Positions 25,453-33,240 of a stretch of 37,818 nt of DNA are shown piece after piece. The notes under the pieces are model-generated. The model made no database searches. It saw only the letters and a program-made list of their open reading frames with translations, and was not told where the DNA came from. This DNA is from Rhodospirillaceae bacterium (lineage in GTDB: Bacteria > Pseudomonadota > Alphaproteobacteria > Rhodospirillales > Rhodospirillaceae): NCBI GenBank assembly GCA_029245025.1, contig JAQWQC010000017.1:1-37818 (forward strand). Direction: 5' to 3'. The stretch's first letter is position 1; the number at the start of each line of letters is the position of its first letter. The position numbers and the translations under genes are program-made.

Positions 25453-26394
25453 TTACGACGCTGCGCTCTCTACGCTCTTTAGACAATCTTGAGTTGCGTT
25501 AACAATACTGGCTGCATCTATCCCAAAATATGCCCTGGCATAGGATTGGGAGCCCACAGAATGCATGAATTTATCTCCGGTTCCGAGACAAGTGATAGAC
25601 GTAGAAATTCCTTGCTGAGCTAAATACGCGGATACGTGTTCCCCATAGCCACCGTTCTTCGAGTGCTCTTCGACCGTAACAATCGCCTTAAATCGTTGAG
25701 ACAGAGAGGTAAGCATACTCTCGTCGAGGGGCTTGACTGTGTTGACGAGAACAACTTCTGCAGAAATACCGTGAACCTCTTTCAATGTGTCAGCTGCAGC
25801 TATAACTTCGGGTCCAATAGTACCGACAGATAGCACGCAAACGTCTTCTCCCTGGCGTACAACCGTTGCTTCACCAATTCCGGCAGCGTCTTCGTTTGAG
25901 ACAAGGTCCTGCTCACCTTTTTTGCCAATTCTGATGTACGTAGGAACACCAGACCCAACTGCTTCACTCAATACTTTGCGTAAGGATGGAGCGTCATAGG
26001 GTGCTAAGACACGTATGTTAGGAATAGCCCGGAATATAGCGAAATCTTCTAGGGAGTGATGAGTTGGTCCCAAACTCGCGTAAGAAAGACCAGAGCCCGT
26101 GCCGACAATGACGACAGGGGCGTCATGATATGCAACGTCGACCCTAATCTGTTCGAGACATCTGGTCGTGGTGAAGGGCGTGATCGTGTATACGATTGGC
26201 CGCAAACCGCTTAATGCCATGCCCGCCGCGACACCCATCATATTCGCCTCGGCCACGCCGCAGTTCATAAATTGTGATGGGTAACCTCCGCGTAATTCAT
26301 CAAATAGGCGGTTACCGATATCGCCGGACAATAAGACCAACTTAGGGTCCTCAGCCGCCATCGCCGTTACTTCTGCTGCGAATGCATTTCTCAT
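25453..26394 (-). CDS. Transketolase, C-terminal (pyrimidine/transketolase_C) subunit
   Basis: This 313-residue protein corresponds to the second half of transketolase. 'FMNCGVAEANMMGVAAGMAL' holds the conserved Glu that activates thiamine diphosphate, and 'GPTHHSLEDFAIFRAIPNIR' is the usual pyrimidine-domain signature. The C-terminal domain includes 'VLSVGTIGPEVIAA' and 'IVTVEEHSKNGGYGEHVSAYL'. It pairs with the N half encoded 10 bases upstream, together making the active site at the subunit interface. Split transketolases move two-carbon ketol units and can make sedoheptulose-7-phosphate from pentose phosphates. Presence inside a sugar operon with a GmhA-like isomerase suggests a dedicated heptulose supply. 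A role in branching a deoxysugar by ketol transfer is an alternative. Confidence 0.9.
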   Translation of the reverse strand: MRNAFAAEVTAMAAEDPKLVLLSGDIGNRLFDELRGGYPSQFMNCGVAEANMMGVAAGMALSGLRPIVYTITPFTTTRCLEQIRVDVAYHDAPVVIVGTGSGLSYASLGPTHHSLEDFAIFRAIPNIRVLAPYDAPSLRKVLSEAVGSGVPTYIRIGKKGEQDLVSNEDAAGIGEATVVRQGEDVCVLSVGTIGPEVIAAADTLKEVHGISAEVVLVNTVKPLDESMLTSLSQRFKAIVTVEEHSKNGGYGEHVSAYLAQQGISTSITCLGTGDKFMHSVGSQSYARAYFGIDAASIVNATQDCLKSVESAAS

Positions 26395-26404
26395 GGAACT
26401 GACC

Positions 26405-27244
26405 CTACGCCTCTATACCTAGTTCTTTGGCGGCGAGACCCACTTCTTCAGCAGTAGGAATGCGGTAGTGCCAATTATTGTCGTCTTCCATGAAGGAAAC
26501 TCCGCGCCCTTTTACGGTGTTAGCTATGATTGCCTTCGGGCGGGGGTCATTTCTATTTTTCTCAATGGCGTCGGCCATTTGATTTAAATTGTGGCCATCA
26601 ATTTCACTAACACACCAACCAAAAGCGCTCCATTTTTCTGCTAGTGGCGCTAGGCCTAGAACTTCATTGCTGCGCCCCGTGGCTTGCCATTTGTTGTAAT
26701 CAATAGCGACTGTTAGGTTTGAAACCTTCTGGGCGGCGGCCAGCAGGGCTGCTTCCCATACTGAACCTTCATTGCATTCGCCATCGCTTAAAATTGCGTA
26801 TACCGAGTACGGTACGTCGGAAATGCGGGACGCTAGTGCCATACCTAAGCCTATAGGCAAGCCATGCCCAAGAGAGCCGGTTGCAGCCTCAATGCCAGGC
26901 AGTGCTGACGGCGTGGGGGGGTGTTCACCAAAAAGGGAGCCGTCTTCTCCATAATTATTCAGATCGGAAACCGGGAAAAATCCTCGCTCAGCAAGCACTT
27001 GAAATAATGCCGGTGCCGCATGCCCCTTGCTAAGGAGAAATCGATCTCTTTTGGGGTTCGTGGGGTCCGTAGGGTCGATCTGGAGAATGTGCCAATACAA
27101 GAACACTAACAAATCAATGCAGGACAAGCAGGAGCCAAGGTGAGGGGTCCCCGATTCATGAGACGTCTTGATAATGCGATGCCGGAGCATTTGAGCTATT
27201 TGCTCGAGAGATCCCATGTCATTTTGGATCGGTGCTTCAGGCAT
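26405..27244 (-). CDS. Transketolase, N-terminal (thiamine diphosphate-binding) subunit
   Basis: The 279-residue protein is the diphosphate-binding half of transketolase. 'SHESGTPHLGSCLSCID', 'LSKGHAAPALFQVLAERGFF', 'GSLGHGLPIGLGMAL' and the ThDP/metal motif 'ILSDGECNEGSVWEA', ending at 'DYNKWQ', are in the expected order. The usual GDG of the metal motif is SDG here. ATG 27244 is taken as start; ATG 27217 is an alternative, and neither has a strong ribosome site. It lies 17 bases after the preceding SDR gene and 10 bases before the C half, so the two subunits are certainly co-expressed. Confidence 0.9.
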   Translation of the reverse strand: MPEAPIQNDMGSLEQIAQMLRHRIIKTSHESGTPHLGSCLSCIDLLVFLYWHILQIDPTDPTNPKRDRFLLSKGHAAPALFQVLAERGFFPVSDLNNYGEDGSLFGEHPPTPSALPGIEAATGSLGHGLPIGLGMALASRISDVPYSVYAILSDGECNEGSVWEAALLAAAQKVSNLTVAIDYNKWQATGRSNEVLGLAPLAEKWSAFGWCVSEIDGHNLNQMADAIEKNRNDPRPKAIIANTVKGRGVSFMEDDNNWHYRIPTAEEVGLAAKELGIEA

Positions 27245-27261
27245 GGTTTATTGGAGTCCAG

Positions 27262-28251
27262 TTAGGGGCGATGAAAATATGAAAGTGGTTGCTTACGCAA
27301 TGTTTCCAAGTTGTCTTTAGCCCAACCTATGCAATGCTCCAAGCCGGTTTCAAGGCTTATTTGGTCGGTCCACCCGAGAGTTGACCGTATTTTGTCGCTG
27401 TTGAGCCAATAGGCATCATCTTTACCGACTCTATCGGGTGCAACGTCGACACAATCCTCAAACGGTGCATCCAACATTGCGCAAATCAATTCAACTAGTT
27501 CTCGTATGGAAACAATTTTCGGTGTCGAGATATGATATGTTTCACCTACTGGGGCATTTTGAGCGACAGCCCAGGTGGCTAGCGACACGTCGTCCATATG
27601 TATGAATGATCGCGTGGAAACCCCGCCACCATGGAGCTGTAACTTATCTCCTAAGAGGACAGATAGGATCGTCCTCGGAATAATGCGGTAAAGGCGCTGA
27701 CCTGGCCCATAGACATTCGCAGCTCGCGTGCCGACGACCGGAAGTCCAAAAGATTCTCTATAAATATCGAATGTCATATCACCCGCTGCGCGAGAAACCG
27801 CATAAGGCGTAGATGGAGCAAATTTTTGGTCTTCTATGATCCAGCCGTCTGTGGAGCCATAAACTTCCGGCGTGGTGACGTGCACATACTTGTCGAGGAA
27901 ATCAATATGACGCAGCTTTTCGGCTAACTTAGAGGCGGATACAACGTTGGTCATCATCCAGTCCTCAGGGTGATCCCAACTTTGCCCAACCATACTCTGA
28001 GCAGCAAAGTTGACGATGGTTGAGAATCGTTCCGTATTTATCATTGACACCAAGGAATCCAAATCGTGATTGAGATCCACCTTTTCGAAATGAAAAGTTC
28101 CAGGCTTTTTCTCCCAACGGTATGGAAGAAAAACAGGATCTGGCTCTTCGGAGCGACTTGCGCCAACGACATCGATACCTTGGTCCAATAGGTAACTGAT
28201 AAAACTCGTGCCCGAGAATGAATTACTGCCAAGAACGAGGACTTTAGACAT
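27262..28251 (-). CDS. SDR-family NAD-dependent sugar epimerase/dehydratase-like protein with altered catalytic residues
   Basis: This 329-residue extended SDR resembles NDP-sugar 4,6-dehydratases: 'KVLVLGSNSFSGTSFISYL' (nucleotide-binding loop, first Gly shifted), 'NFAAQSMVGQSWDHPEDW', 'VHVTTPEVYGSTDGW' and 'STPYAVSRAAGDMTFDIYRE'. Two catalytic positions differ from classic RmlB-like enzymes. The Tyr-x-x-x-Lys pair reads Y-A-V-S-R, and the catalytic Asp-Glu of 'TDEVYG' reads 'TPEVYG'. The substrate side has 'ANVYGPGQRLYRIIPR'. The protein probably still binds NAD and an NDP-sugar, but the chemistry may be an epimerisation or oxidation rather than dehydration. It sits between the dehydrogenase and transketolase genes. 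Confidence 0.85.
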   Translation of the reverse strand: MSKVLVLGSNSFSGTSFISYLLDQGIDVVGASRSEEPDPVFLPYRWEKKPGTFHFEKVDLNHDLDSLVSMINTERFSTIVNFAAQSMVGQSWDHPEDWMMTNVVSASKLAEKLRHIDFLDKYVHVTTPEVYGSTDGWIIEDQKFAPSTPYAVSRAAGDMTFDIYRESFGLPVVGTRAANVYGPGQRLYRIIPRTILSVLLGDKLQLHGGGVSTRSFIHMDDVSLATWAVAQNAPVGETYHISTPKIVSIRELVELICAMLDAPFEDCVDVAPDRVGKDDAYWLNSDKIRSTLGWTDQISLETGLEHCIGWAKDNLETLRKQPLSYFHRP

Positions 28252-28290
28252 AAAATTATTGGTTTCAGATTTTAAGTGGTGTGGGGCGAA

Positions 28291-29358
28291 TTAGAGCGAG
28301 AAATCAATTAAGCATCGTCCTGTGGACTTACCGTTCCGCATCTTAGCAATTAGATCATTGACCCCTGAAAGAGGTTCGACCTCGGTAATGAGGTCGTTCA
28401 GGTCAACATTGCGAGCCTCGGTGAGGGCCATGTAGCGAGGAATATCTTCATGAGGTATTGCCTCGCCCCCAGTGGTGCCTGTGATCGACTTACCAAAGTG
28501 TAACGGAAGTGTATGGATCGCAGTGTCGTTGCCCGACCTAGGTACGCCTACGAGAATTGTTCTACCCCGGTTTGATGTGAGTTTGTAACCCTCGGCAATA
28601 ACAGTCGGGGCGCCGGTATTATCGATAAACACGTCCAGTGGTTCGTCAGCAAAAATTTCTTTCAATCGGTCCCAGGGATTTATCTGTGAGCCATCAATTG
28701 TCTCAGTGGCCCCGCAGGATTTCGCGAGCTCAAGCCGATTCGCGAACCGGTCGATGGCAATGATTGCGCGAGCACCAGCTAATGCGGCGCCTTGGACGAT
28801 ATTTAATCCGATGCCACCAGCCCCGAAAACAACAACGGTATCGCCTAGACGAACATTTGCGCAGTTGTCAATTACGCCAAATCCAGTCGTGACCGCGCAT
28901 CCATACAAAGCGGCGGCCTTTAGGTCGGTCGCTGCTGGAATTGGGGTTAACCGGTTTTCAGAAACAACCGCGTAGTTGTTAAAAGTGGTAACCCATCCTG
29001 CGTTTACTATTTTGTCATACCATTTGTATTTTGGTGCTGCAGATTCGATACCCCGAGACGGCCGCCAATGCAGCACCACTGTATCTCCCGGTTGTACGTG
29101 TTTAACACCGGGGCCAATGGCGAGTACATAGCCTGAGCCTTCGTGCCCGAGTAGGTGAGGAAGCCAATGATCAGGGCCTTTGACACCGTCAATCTCACCC
29201 AGTTGAGAACCGCAGATTCCGCTATATTTTATTTCGACGAGCACTTGCCCAATATCCAGGGTGTCGGGCAGTGATATTTCGTCGATCACGAGGTCAGTGT
29301 TTTGCTCTACCAGGACTGCTGCTTGGGTGGTTGTTGGTCCGTCGTTAATTGCTATCAT
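28291..29358 (-). CDS. medium-chain zinc-type alcohol dehydrogenase
   Basis: The MDR-fold protein has catalytic-zinc ligands in 'IKYSGICGSQLGEIDG' (Cys) and 'HLLGHEGSGYVLAIG' (His-Glu), and the cofactor loop 'VVVFGAGGIGLNIVQGAALA' followed by 'IIAIDRF' (Asp at the end of the second strand, favouring NAD). The structural-zinc lobe with four cysteines is absent; its place is taken by 'LHWRPSRGIESAAPKYKWYD'. ATG 29358 lies one base after the stop of the isomerase gene and gives 355 residues. It probably oxidises a hydroxyl of the sugar or an intermediate to a ketone, which the aminotransferase could then aminate. Neighbour context is the basis for that inference. Confidence 0.85.
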   Translation of the reverse strand: MIAINDGPTTTQAAVLVEQNTDLVIDEISLPDTLDIGQVLVEIKYSGICGSQLGEIDGVKGPDHWLPHLLGHEGSGYVLAIGPGVKHVQPGDTVVLHWRPSRGIESAAPKYKWYDKIVNAGWVTTFNNYAVVSENRLTPIPAATDLKAAALYGCAVTTGFGVIDNCANVRLGDTVVVFGAGGIGLNIVQGAALAGARAIIAIDRFANRLELAKSCGATETIDGSQINPWDRLKEIFADEPLDVFIDNTGAPTVIAEGYKLTSNRGRTILVGVPRSGNDTAIHTLPLHFGKSITGTTGGEAIPHEDIPRYMALTEARNVDLNDLITEVEPLSGVNDLIAKMRNGKSTGRCLIDFSL

Positions 29359-29359
29359 T

Positions 29360-29977
29360 CTAGTCAGCCCACGTCGGTGCAATGTCGCTGCGCTTTGCAT
29401 AAAGCCACTGCATGAGGAGGTGACCGACTGTCATCTGAAGGTCTTCGGATATTTGCATGTCATCGATGGCGACATGTATTGGATGATCAGCTAGAGCCAA
29501 AGCCTTACCCCCAGTGTATCCGAGGATGGCATAGGATTCGATACCGGCTTCTTTGCAGTACTCCAATGCCTTTACGATATTAGGTGAGTTCCCGCTGCCG
29601 GAGAGCGCGATGGCGATATCACCCGGTCGGGCGAGAACGGCAAGTTGGTATGAGTAAATACTTTCATACCCTTCGTCATTGGCAAGGCAAGTGGTCACTG
29701 ACCCATTCGACGGTAAGGCGGTCACCCGAAGTCCACTACCAAAGGTCTTTGAAATACCGTATATCCAGTCGTTGGCCAGATGCATGGCGTTACCAGCCGA
29801 TCCACCATTGCCGAAAATAAACACCTGCCGTCCGTCCTGCCAGCTGGACATTAACGCGTCTGCTAAATGTTTAACTGCATCTAAAGGGATGCGATTACTG
29901 GCCTCAGTCAGGCGTTCAAAATAGCTGGTGGCGAAGGCTGCGAATTCTGACGACGCCGTGGTGGGCTGATCATTCAT
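29360..29977 (-). CDS. gmhA: SIS-domain phosphoheptose isomerase-like protein (GmhA-like)
   Basis: The 205-residue SIS-domain protein matches GmhA: 'VFIFGNGGSAGNAMHLANDW', 'VTALPSNGSVTTCLANDEGYE', 'PGDIAIALSGSGNSPNIVKAL' and a C-terminal 'SEDLQMTVGHLLMQWL'. GmhA converts sedoheptulose-7-phosphate to D-glycero-D-manno-heptose-7-phosphate, using zinc held by His, Glu, Gln and His. By eye the His ligands are kept, but the Glu and Gln positions read Asp and Glu, a variant seen in some surface-sugar clusters. Its stop overlaps the neighbouring dehydrogenase region and its ATG abuts the SDR gene. With the split transketolase it forms the basis for calling this a heptose pathway. The symbol is by similarity. 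Confidence 0.8.
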   Translation of the reverse strand: MNDQPTTASSEFAAFATSYFERLTEASNRIPLDAVKHLADALMSSWQDGRQVFIFGNGGSAGNAMHLANDWIYGISKTFGSGLRVTALPSNGSVTTCLANDEGYESIYSYQLAVLARPGDIAIALSGSGNSPNIVKALEYCKEAGIESYAILGYTGGKALALADHPIHVAIDDMQISEDLQMTVGHLLMQWLYAKRSDIAPTWAD

Positions 29978-30912
29978 TATAGAATCTTCTCAGTCATCCA
30001 TTTCATACAATAGAAGCGGTCTTCATCCTTTAGTGCCCCAGTATTATAGGCATCGGCTACTTCGGAGATGGCATCTCTCACAGATTTCTTAGGTTTGAAG
30101 CCAGTCGCAAGGATCTTGTCTGAATTAATGCGATAAGATCGAGGGTCGTTGGATGGCTCAATATTGATTTTGGCAGGAATGTGCTCGGCAATGGTCTCTG
30201 CGATGGTTCGGATCGACAGATTCTCAAATCCTGCGTTAAAAACACCTTGGACATCTGGTCGATCTAATAGAAACACATAGAGATCGGTTATGTCGTCAAT
30301 ATGAATGTTGGGGCGGGTCTGGTCTCCGCCAAGGACAGTTATTGCTCCTTTTGTAAGGGCCTGCATCGCAAGCATATTCACTGCGACGTCTAGGCGCATG
30401 CGAGGAGACAAACCGCAAACTGTGGCCGGCCGCAAGATCTGGACAGCCATCTGATCGGCGTAGCTAAGTAACACCCGCTCAGCGACCATTTTGGTCTTAT
30501 TATATTCAGATAGAGGAACGAGCTCTAGATCTTCCGTTACGTGCTCTTCCTCTTTGAGGCCATAAACGCTGCCAGATGACGCATAGATAAAGCGTTTGAC
30601 CCCTTGGCGCACAGCCTTATCTGCCAGCCGCATCGTGGCGAGGCAAGAAACCTCCCAAGTGAGCTTAGGGTCCAAATCTCCACATGGGTCATTAGCAACC
30701 GATGACAGATGGATGATGGCATCGCACCCCGTTAGATCAAGGTCTTCTGGGTCACGAATGTCAAACTGACGGACTTCTAGGTTTGGGTGAGGTTGAAGGT
30801 CGTTCCCGAACCACATGATATCGAGTGCGGTTACATGATGGCCAGCATCAAGCAGTTTCGGCACGAGGACGTTTCCTTTGTAGCCACACGCACCAGTAAC
30901 AATAAGATTCAT
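29977..30912 (-). CDS. SDR-family NAD-dependent epimerase/dehydratase
   Basis: This 311-residue extended SDR has an intact cofactor loop ('LIVTGACGYKGNVLVPKLL'), 'LDIMWFGND', the 'DAIIHLSSVANDPCGDLDP' segment, 'FIYASSGSVYG' and the catalytic Tyr-x-x-x-Lys as 'SEYNKTKMVAERVLL'. It is of the UDP-glucose/heptose epimerase type and probably acts on the NDP-heptose made by its neighbours. ATG 30912 overlaps the stop of the nucleotidyltransferase gene (ATGA); a start four codons earlier is possible. In contrast to the other SDR of the operon, all catalytic residues look normal. Confidence 0.88.
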   Translation of the reverse strand: MNLIVTGACGYKGNVLVPKLLDAGHHVTALDIMWFGNDLQPHPNLEVRQFDIRDPEDLDLTGCDAIIHLSSVANDPCGDLDPKLTWEVSCLATMRLADKAVRQGVKRFIYASSGSVYGLKEEEHVTEDLELVPLSEYNKTKMVAERVLLSYADQMAVQILRPATVCGLSPRMRLDVAVNMLAMQALTKGAITVLGGDQTRPNIHIDDITDLYVFLLDRPDVQGVFNAGFENLSIRTIAETIAEHIPAKINIEPSNDPRSYRINSDKILATGFKPKKSVRDAISEVADAYNTGALKDEDRFYCMKWMTEKIL

Positions 30913-31631
30913 TTTGTATTCCAAACAAAGTCGGACTCAGCCTTTTTGAGCGCCGCTATCGTTCCAATATCCCGGTGAAAAGTCTCGTTAAAAAACGTAT
31001 ACCATTTGCCAGTTAGAGATGGCACCACATCGCCGCAAAAATCGAACGCCTCAGGGTTCGCGCAGACCCAATCAAGTACTTCAGTCTCAAGAAGAAAAAC
31101 AGCCCCATTTGCAAGGTTTCCTGGTGGATTTTCTACTTTCTCGTGGACGCATTGCACGACTTCATGGCTATCCAGTTCCAAAATCCCACATGATTGTGGT
31201 TGATCTGTCTCAAAGGTCATAATGGTGCCCACACATTCCCGTGGACGACTTTCGTGGGTTAAAAAGTAGGCCGCGGGATCAAAGACTGAAAGATTGTCTG
31301 CGTGGGCCATGAAAAAAGGACTCTGGCCACGAAAGTAGTCGTGATTCGCCCGAAGTGTACCTGCGGTGCCAAGTAATTCTTCCTCATGTACTAAGTCTAT
31401 CTGATCTTGCCAAGTATCACTGTTGCAGTAGTCGCGGACTTGGTCTGGCAGGTAGTGGGTATTGATGAGTATGCGTTCAACGCCTGCATCCAGAAGCATA
31501 TCTATCCAGTATCCCAAGACAGGCCTTCCTTGAACCGGCACAAGACATTTTGGAATGGTCTCTGTCAGGGGCCGCAAGCGTGTACCAAGACCACCGGAGA
31601 GCAGTAACGCACGGCTTGGCACATTCATCAT
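30909..31631 (-). CDS. sugar-phosphate nucleotidyltransferase (HddC/RmlA type)
   Basis: The 240-residue protein begins 'ALLLSGGLGTRLRPLTETIP', the pyrophosphorylase loop G-G-x-G-T-R-L-x-P-L-T, followed by 'PKCLVPVQGRPVLGYWID' and 'INTHYLPDQV'. 'FFMAHADNLSVFD' carries the metal-binding Asp, and 'CVHEKVENPPGNLANGAVFL' binds the sugar. It fits the group that includes D-glycero-alpha-D-manno-heptose-1-phosphate guanylyltransferase (HddC) and mannose-1-phosphate guanylyltransferases; the nucleotide cannot be settled by eye. The start ATGATGA overlaps the stop of the HldE-like gene, so the two are coupled. It is the second nucleotidyltransferase in the operon. Confidence 0.87.
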   Translation of the reverse strand: MMNVPSRALLLSGGLGTRLRPLTETIPKCLVPVQGRPVLGYWIDMLLDAGVERILINTHYLPDQVRDYCNSDTWQDQIDLVHEEELLGTAGTLRANHDYFRGQSPFFMAHADNLSVFDPAAYFLTHESRPRECVGTIMTFETDQPQSCGILELDSHEVVQCVHEKVENPPGNLANGAVFLLETEVLDWVCANPEAFDFCGDVVPSLTGKWYTFFNETFHRDIGTIAALKKAESDFVWNTK

Positions 31632-33064
31632 CGCGTTAGAGAATCTGTTAGTTCTTCAGTAGAAATGGGTACATTGCCGACGCGACCGGTCTGTACCCCA
31701 GCGGCAACTGAACCTAAAAAGGCGGCTTCCCAGGTTGAAGCGCCAGCCGAAAGAGCTAATGAAGCAGCGGTTAGCATGGAATCTCCTGCGCCGGAAACAT
31801 CCTTGGGTAGAGCATTAAAGGCTGGGAGTCTGTCCACTTGCTGTTCTTCTGGTGCTTGCTCAGCGGAGACAATAAGGACACCCGCGGCACCAAGCTTAAC
31901 GAACACATTCGCGCTATTCGTTGCAGACAGCAAATCATGGCCCATTTTGGCCAGCCCACTGTTTTGGTCTCGCAAGGCGAGCCGGGCTTCAAACTCGGTT
32001 GGCGTTAAGAGATGGGCGTTCTTGTACCTTGAAATGTCTCCGACCTGAGAGGACGACTGGCTATCTGCAACAAACATAGTCGAGCTTTGTTTTGCAGTGC
32101 TGGCCAAGTGATCAATAAGGGGTTGCGGTAGGCAGCCATAGTTAAAGTCAGAAAAGATAACAAGGTCTGCTTTAGAGCACAAAGCTACGAAAGTAGATGC
32201 TATTTCGCTTTGGTGATCACGGGATATTTCGTGCTGTCTTAGGTGGCTTACGCGCAACATGGTGCGATCCTGGGCCCGAAATCGCTGTTTGAGTGTTGTT
32301 GGTCGGCTAGCGTCAGTAATCAGGTGGGCGTTCACGTTGTATTCTGGCAGCCATGTAGCAACCCGATCGCCCGTTTCGTCATCGCCGACGATGGACAAGA
32401 AATCAACTGAAGCACCCAGACTGGCGGCGTGTGCGGCCACGATGCCAGCGCCACCAATAAATCGATCGGTGGATTGCGGTGAGACGACAATTGAGGGTTC
32501 TTCCTGTGACATCCCTAAGGGTTCACAATTGATATACTCATCGATAATGAGATCACCGACGACGATCACCGAAAGGTCAGAAAAAGTTTTAACCCGATTG
32601 ACCAGTTGATCGTTTCTTAATCCGTGGCGTTCTAAAAAGTCTTGAGGAATATTGAGCCGGGCGGCCTGAGAAAATTGATTGTCGTGGGCAAGAAGATCTG
32701 AAGCTGAATATGTCGATTCACCGGATGCGAAGATGAGGTGGCCACCATATTCTTTTATGATTGGTTCTTCGGGATTAGAAGCTGACTCGAACTCTTTTCC
32801 TTTGATCACGATGTTGGGCTTAATTTCGCGTAGATAGGCCTCAACCCCATCATTTAGAACGACAACGCGGTCAACTATACCTAACTCCCGCAATGCTGCT
32901 GCTCGTTCTTCGGGAGGAGGAACGTCTTTAGATGGCCGTGTGGCCGAGACGCCGACTATTAGGGTATTGCCGCTTTCGGCAGCAAACTTAAGCACCCTCA
33001 CATGCCCCGGGTGAAGAGCGAAGAAATTACCGGAAATAAAAACGACGGTGTCAGACTTTTTCAT
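31628..33064 (-). CDS. HldE-like fusion with reversed domain order: nucleotidyltransferase then PfkB kinase
   Basis: The 478-residue protein has two domains. Residues 1-135 form a cytidylyltransferase-fold domain with the H-x-G-H motif ('SGNFFALHPGHVRVLKFA') and 'KPNIVIKGKEFE'. Residues about 165-478 form a PfkB/ribokinase kinase with 'VIVVGDLIIDEYI', 'FIGGAGIVAAHAASLGA', and the anion hole and catalytic Asp in 'LPKDVSGAGDSMLTAASLAL'. Classical HldE has the same parts with the kinase first. The kinase phosphorylates heptose-7-phosphate at C1, and the other domain adenylylates heptose-1-phosphate. It is the first gene of the leftward glycan operon, and the following gene overlaps its stop. Function is inferred by domain content. 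Confidence 0.88.
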   Translation of the reverse strand: MKKSDTVVFISGNFFALHPGHVRVLKFAAESGNTLIVGVSATRPSKDVPPPEERAAALRELGIVDRVVVLNDGVEAYLREIKPNIVIKGKEFESASNPEEPIIKEYGGHLIFASGESTYSASDLLAHDNQFSQAARLNIPQDFLERHGLRNDQLVNRVKTFSDLSVIVVGDLIIDEYINCEPLGMSQEEPSIVVSPQSTDRFIGGAGIVAAHAASLGASVDFLSIVGDDETGDRVATWLPEYNVNAHLITDASRPTTLKQRFRAQDRTMLRVSHLRQHEISRDHQSEIASTFVALCSKADLVIFSDFNYGCLPQPLIDHLASTAKQSSTMFVADSQSSSQVGDISRYKNAHLLTPTEFEARLALRDQNSGLAKMGHDLLSATNSANVFVKLGAAGVLIVSAEQAPEEQQVDRLPAFNALPKDVSGAGDSMLTAASLALSAGASTWEAAFLGSVAAGVQTGRVGNVPISTEELTDSLTR

Positions 33065-33240
33065 TTGAAGGCTTGCTGCTGCGTTGGCCGATTACTAGGT
33101 TTCTGGGCTGCAAATTCCCTTATCGGGCCAGAAAAGCTCGGTTTCCGTTATCATGGTTGCAGAGCAGAGAGATTTGCCATGGATAGGCCGTAAATACAAT
33201 CTACACGCCAGTCTTCAGCTAGGCACCCGTAATAACCCCA

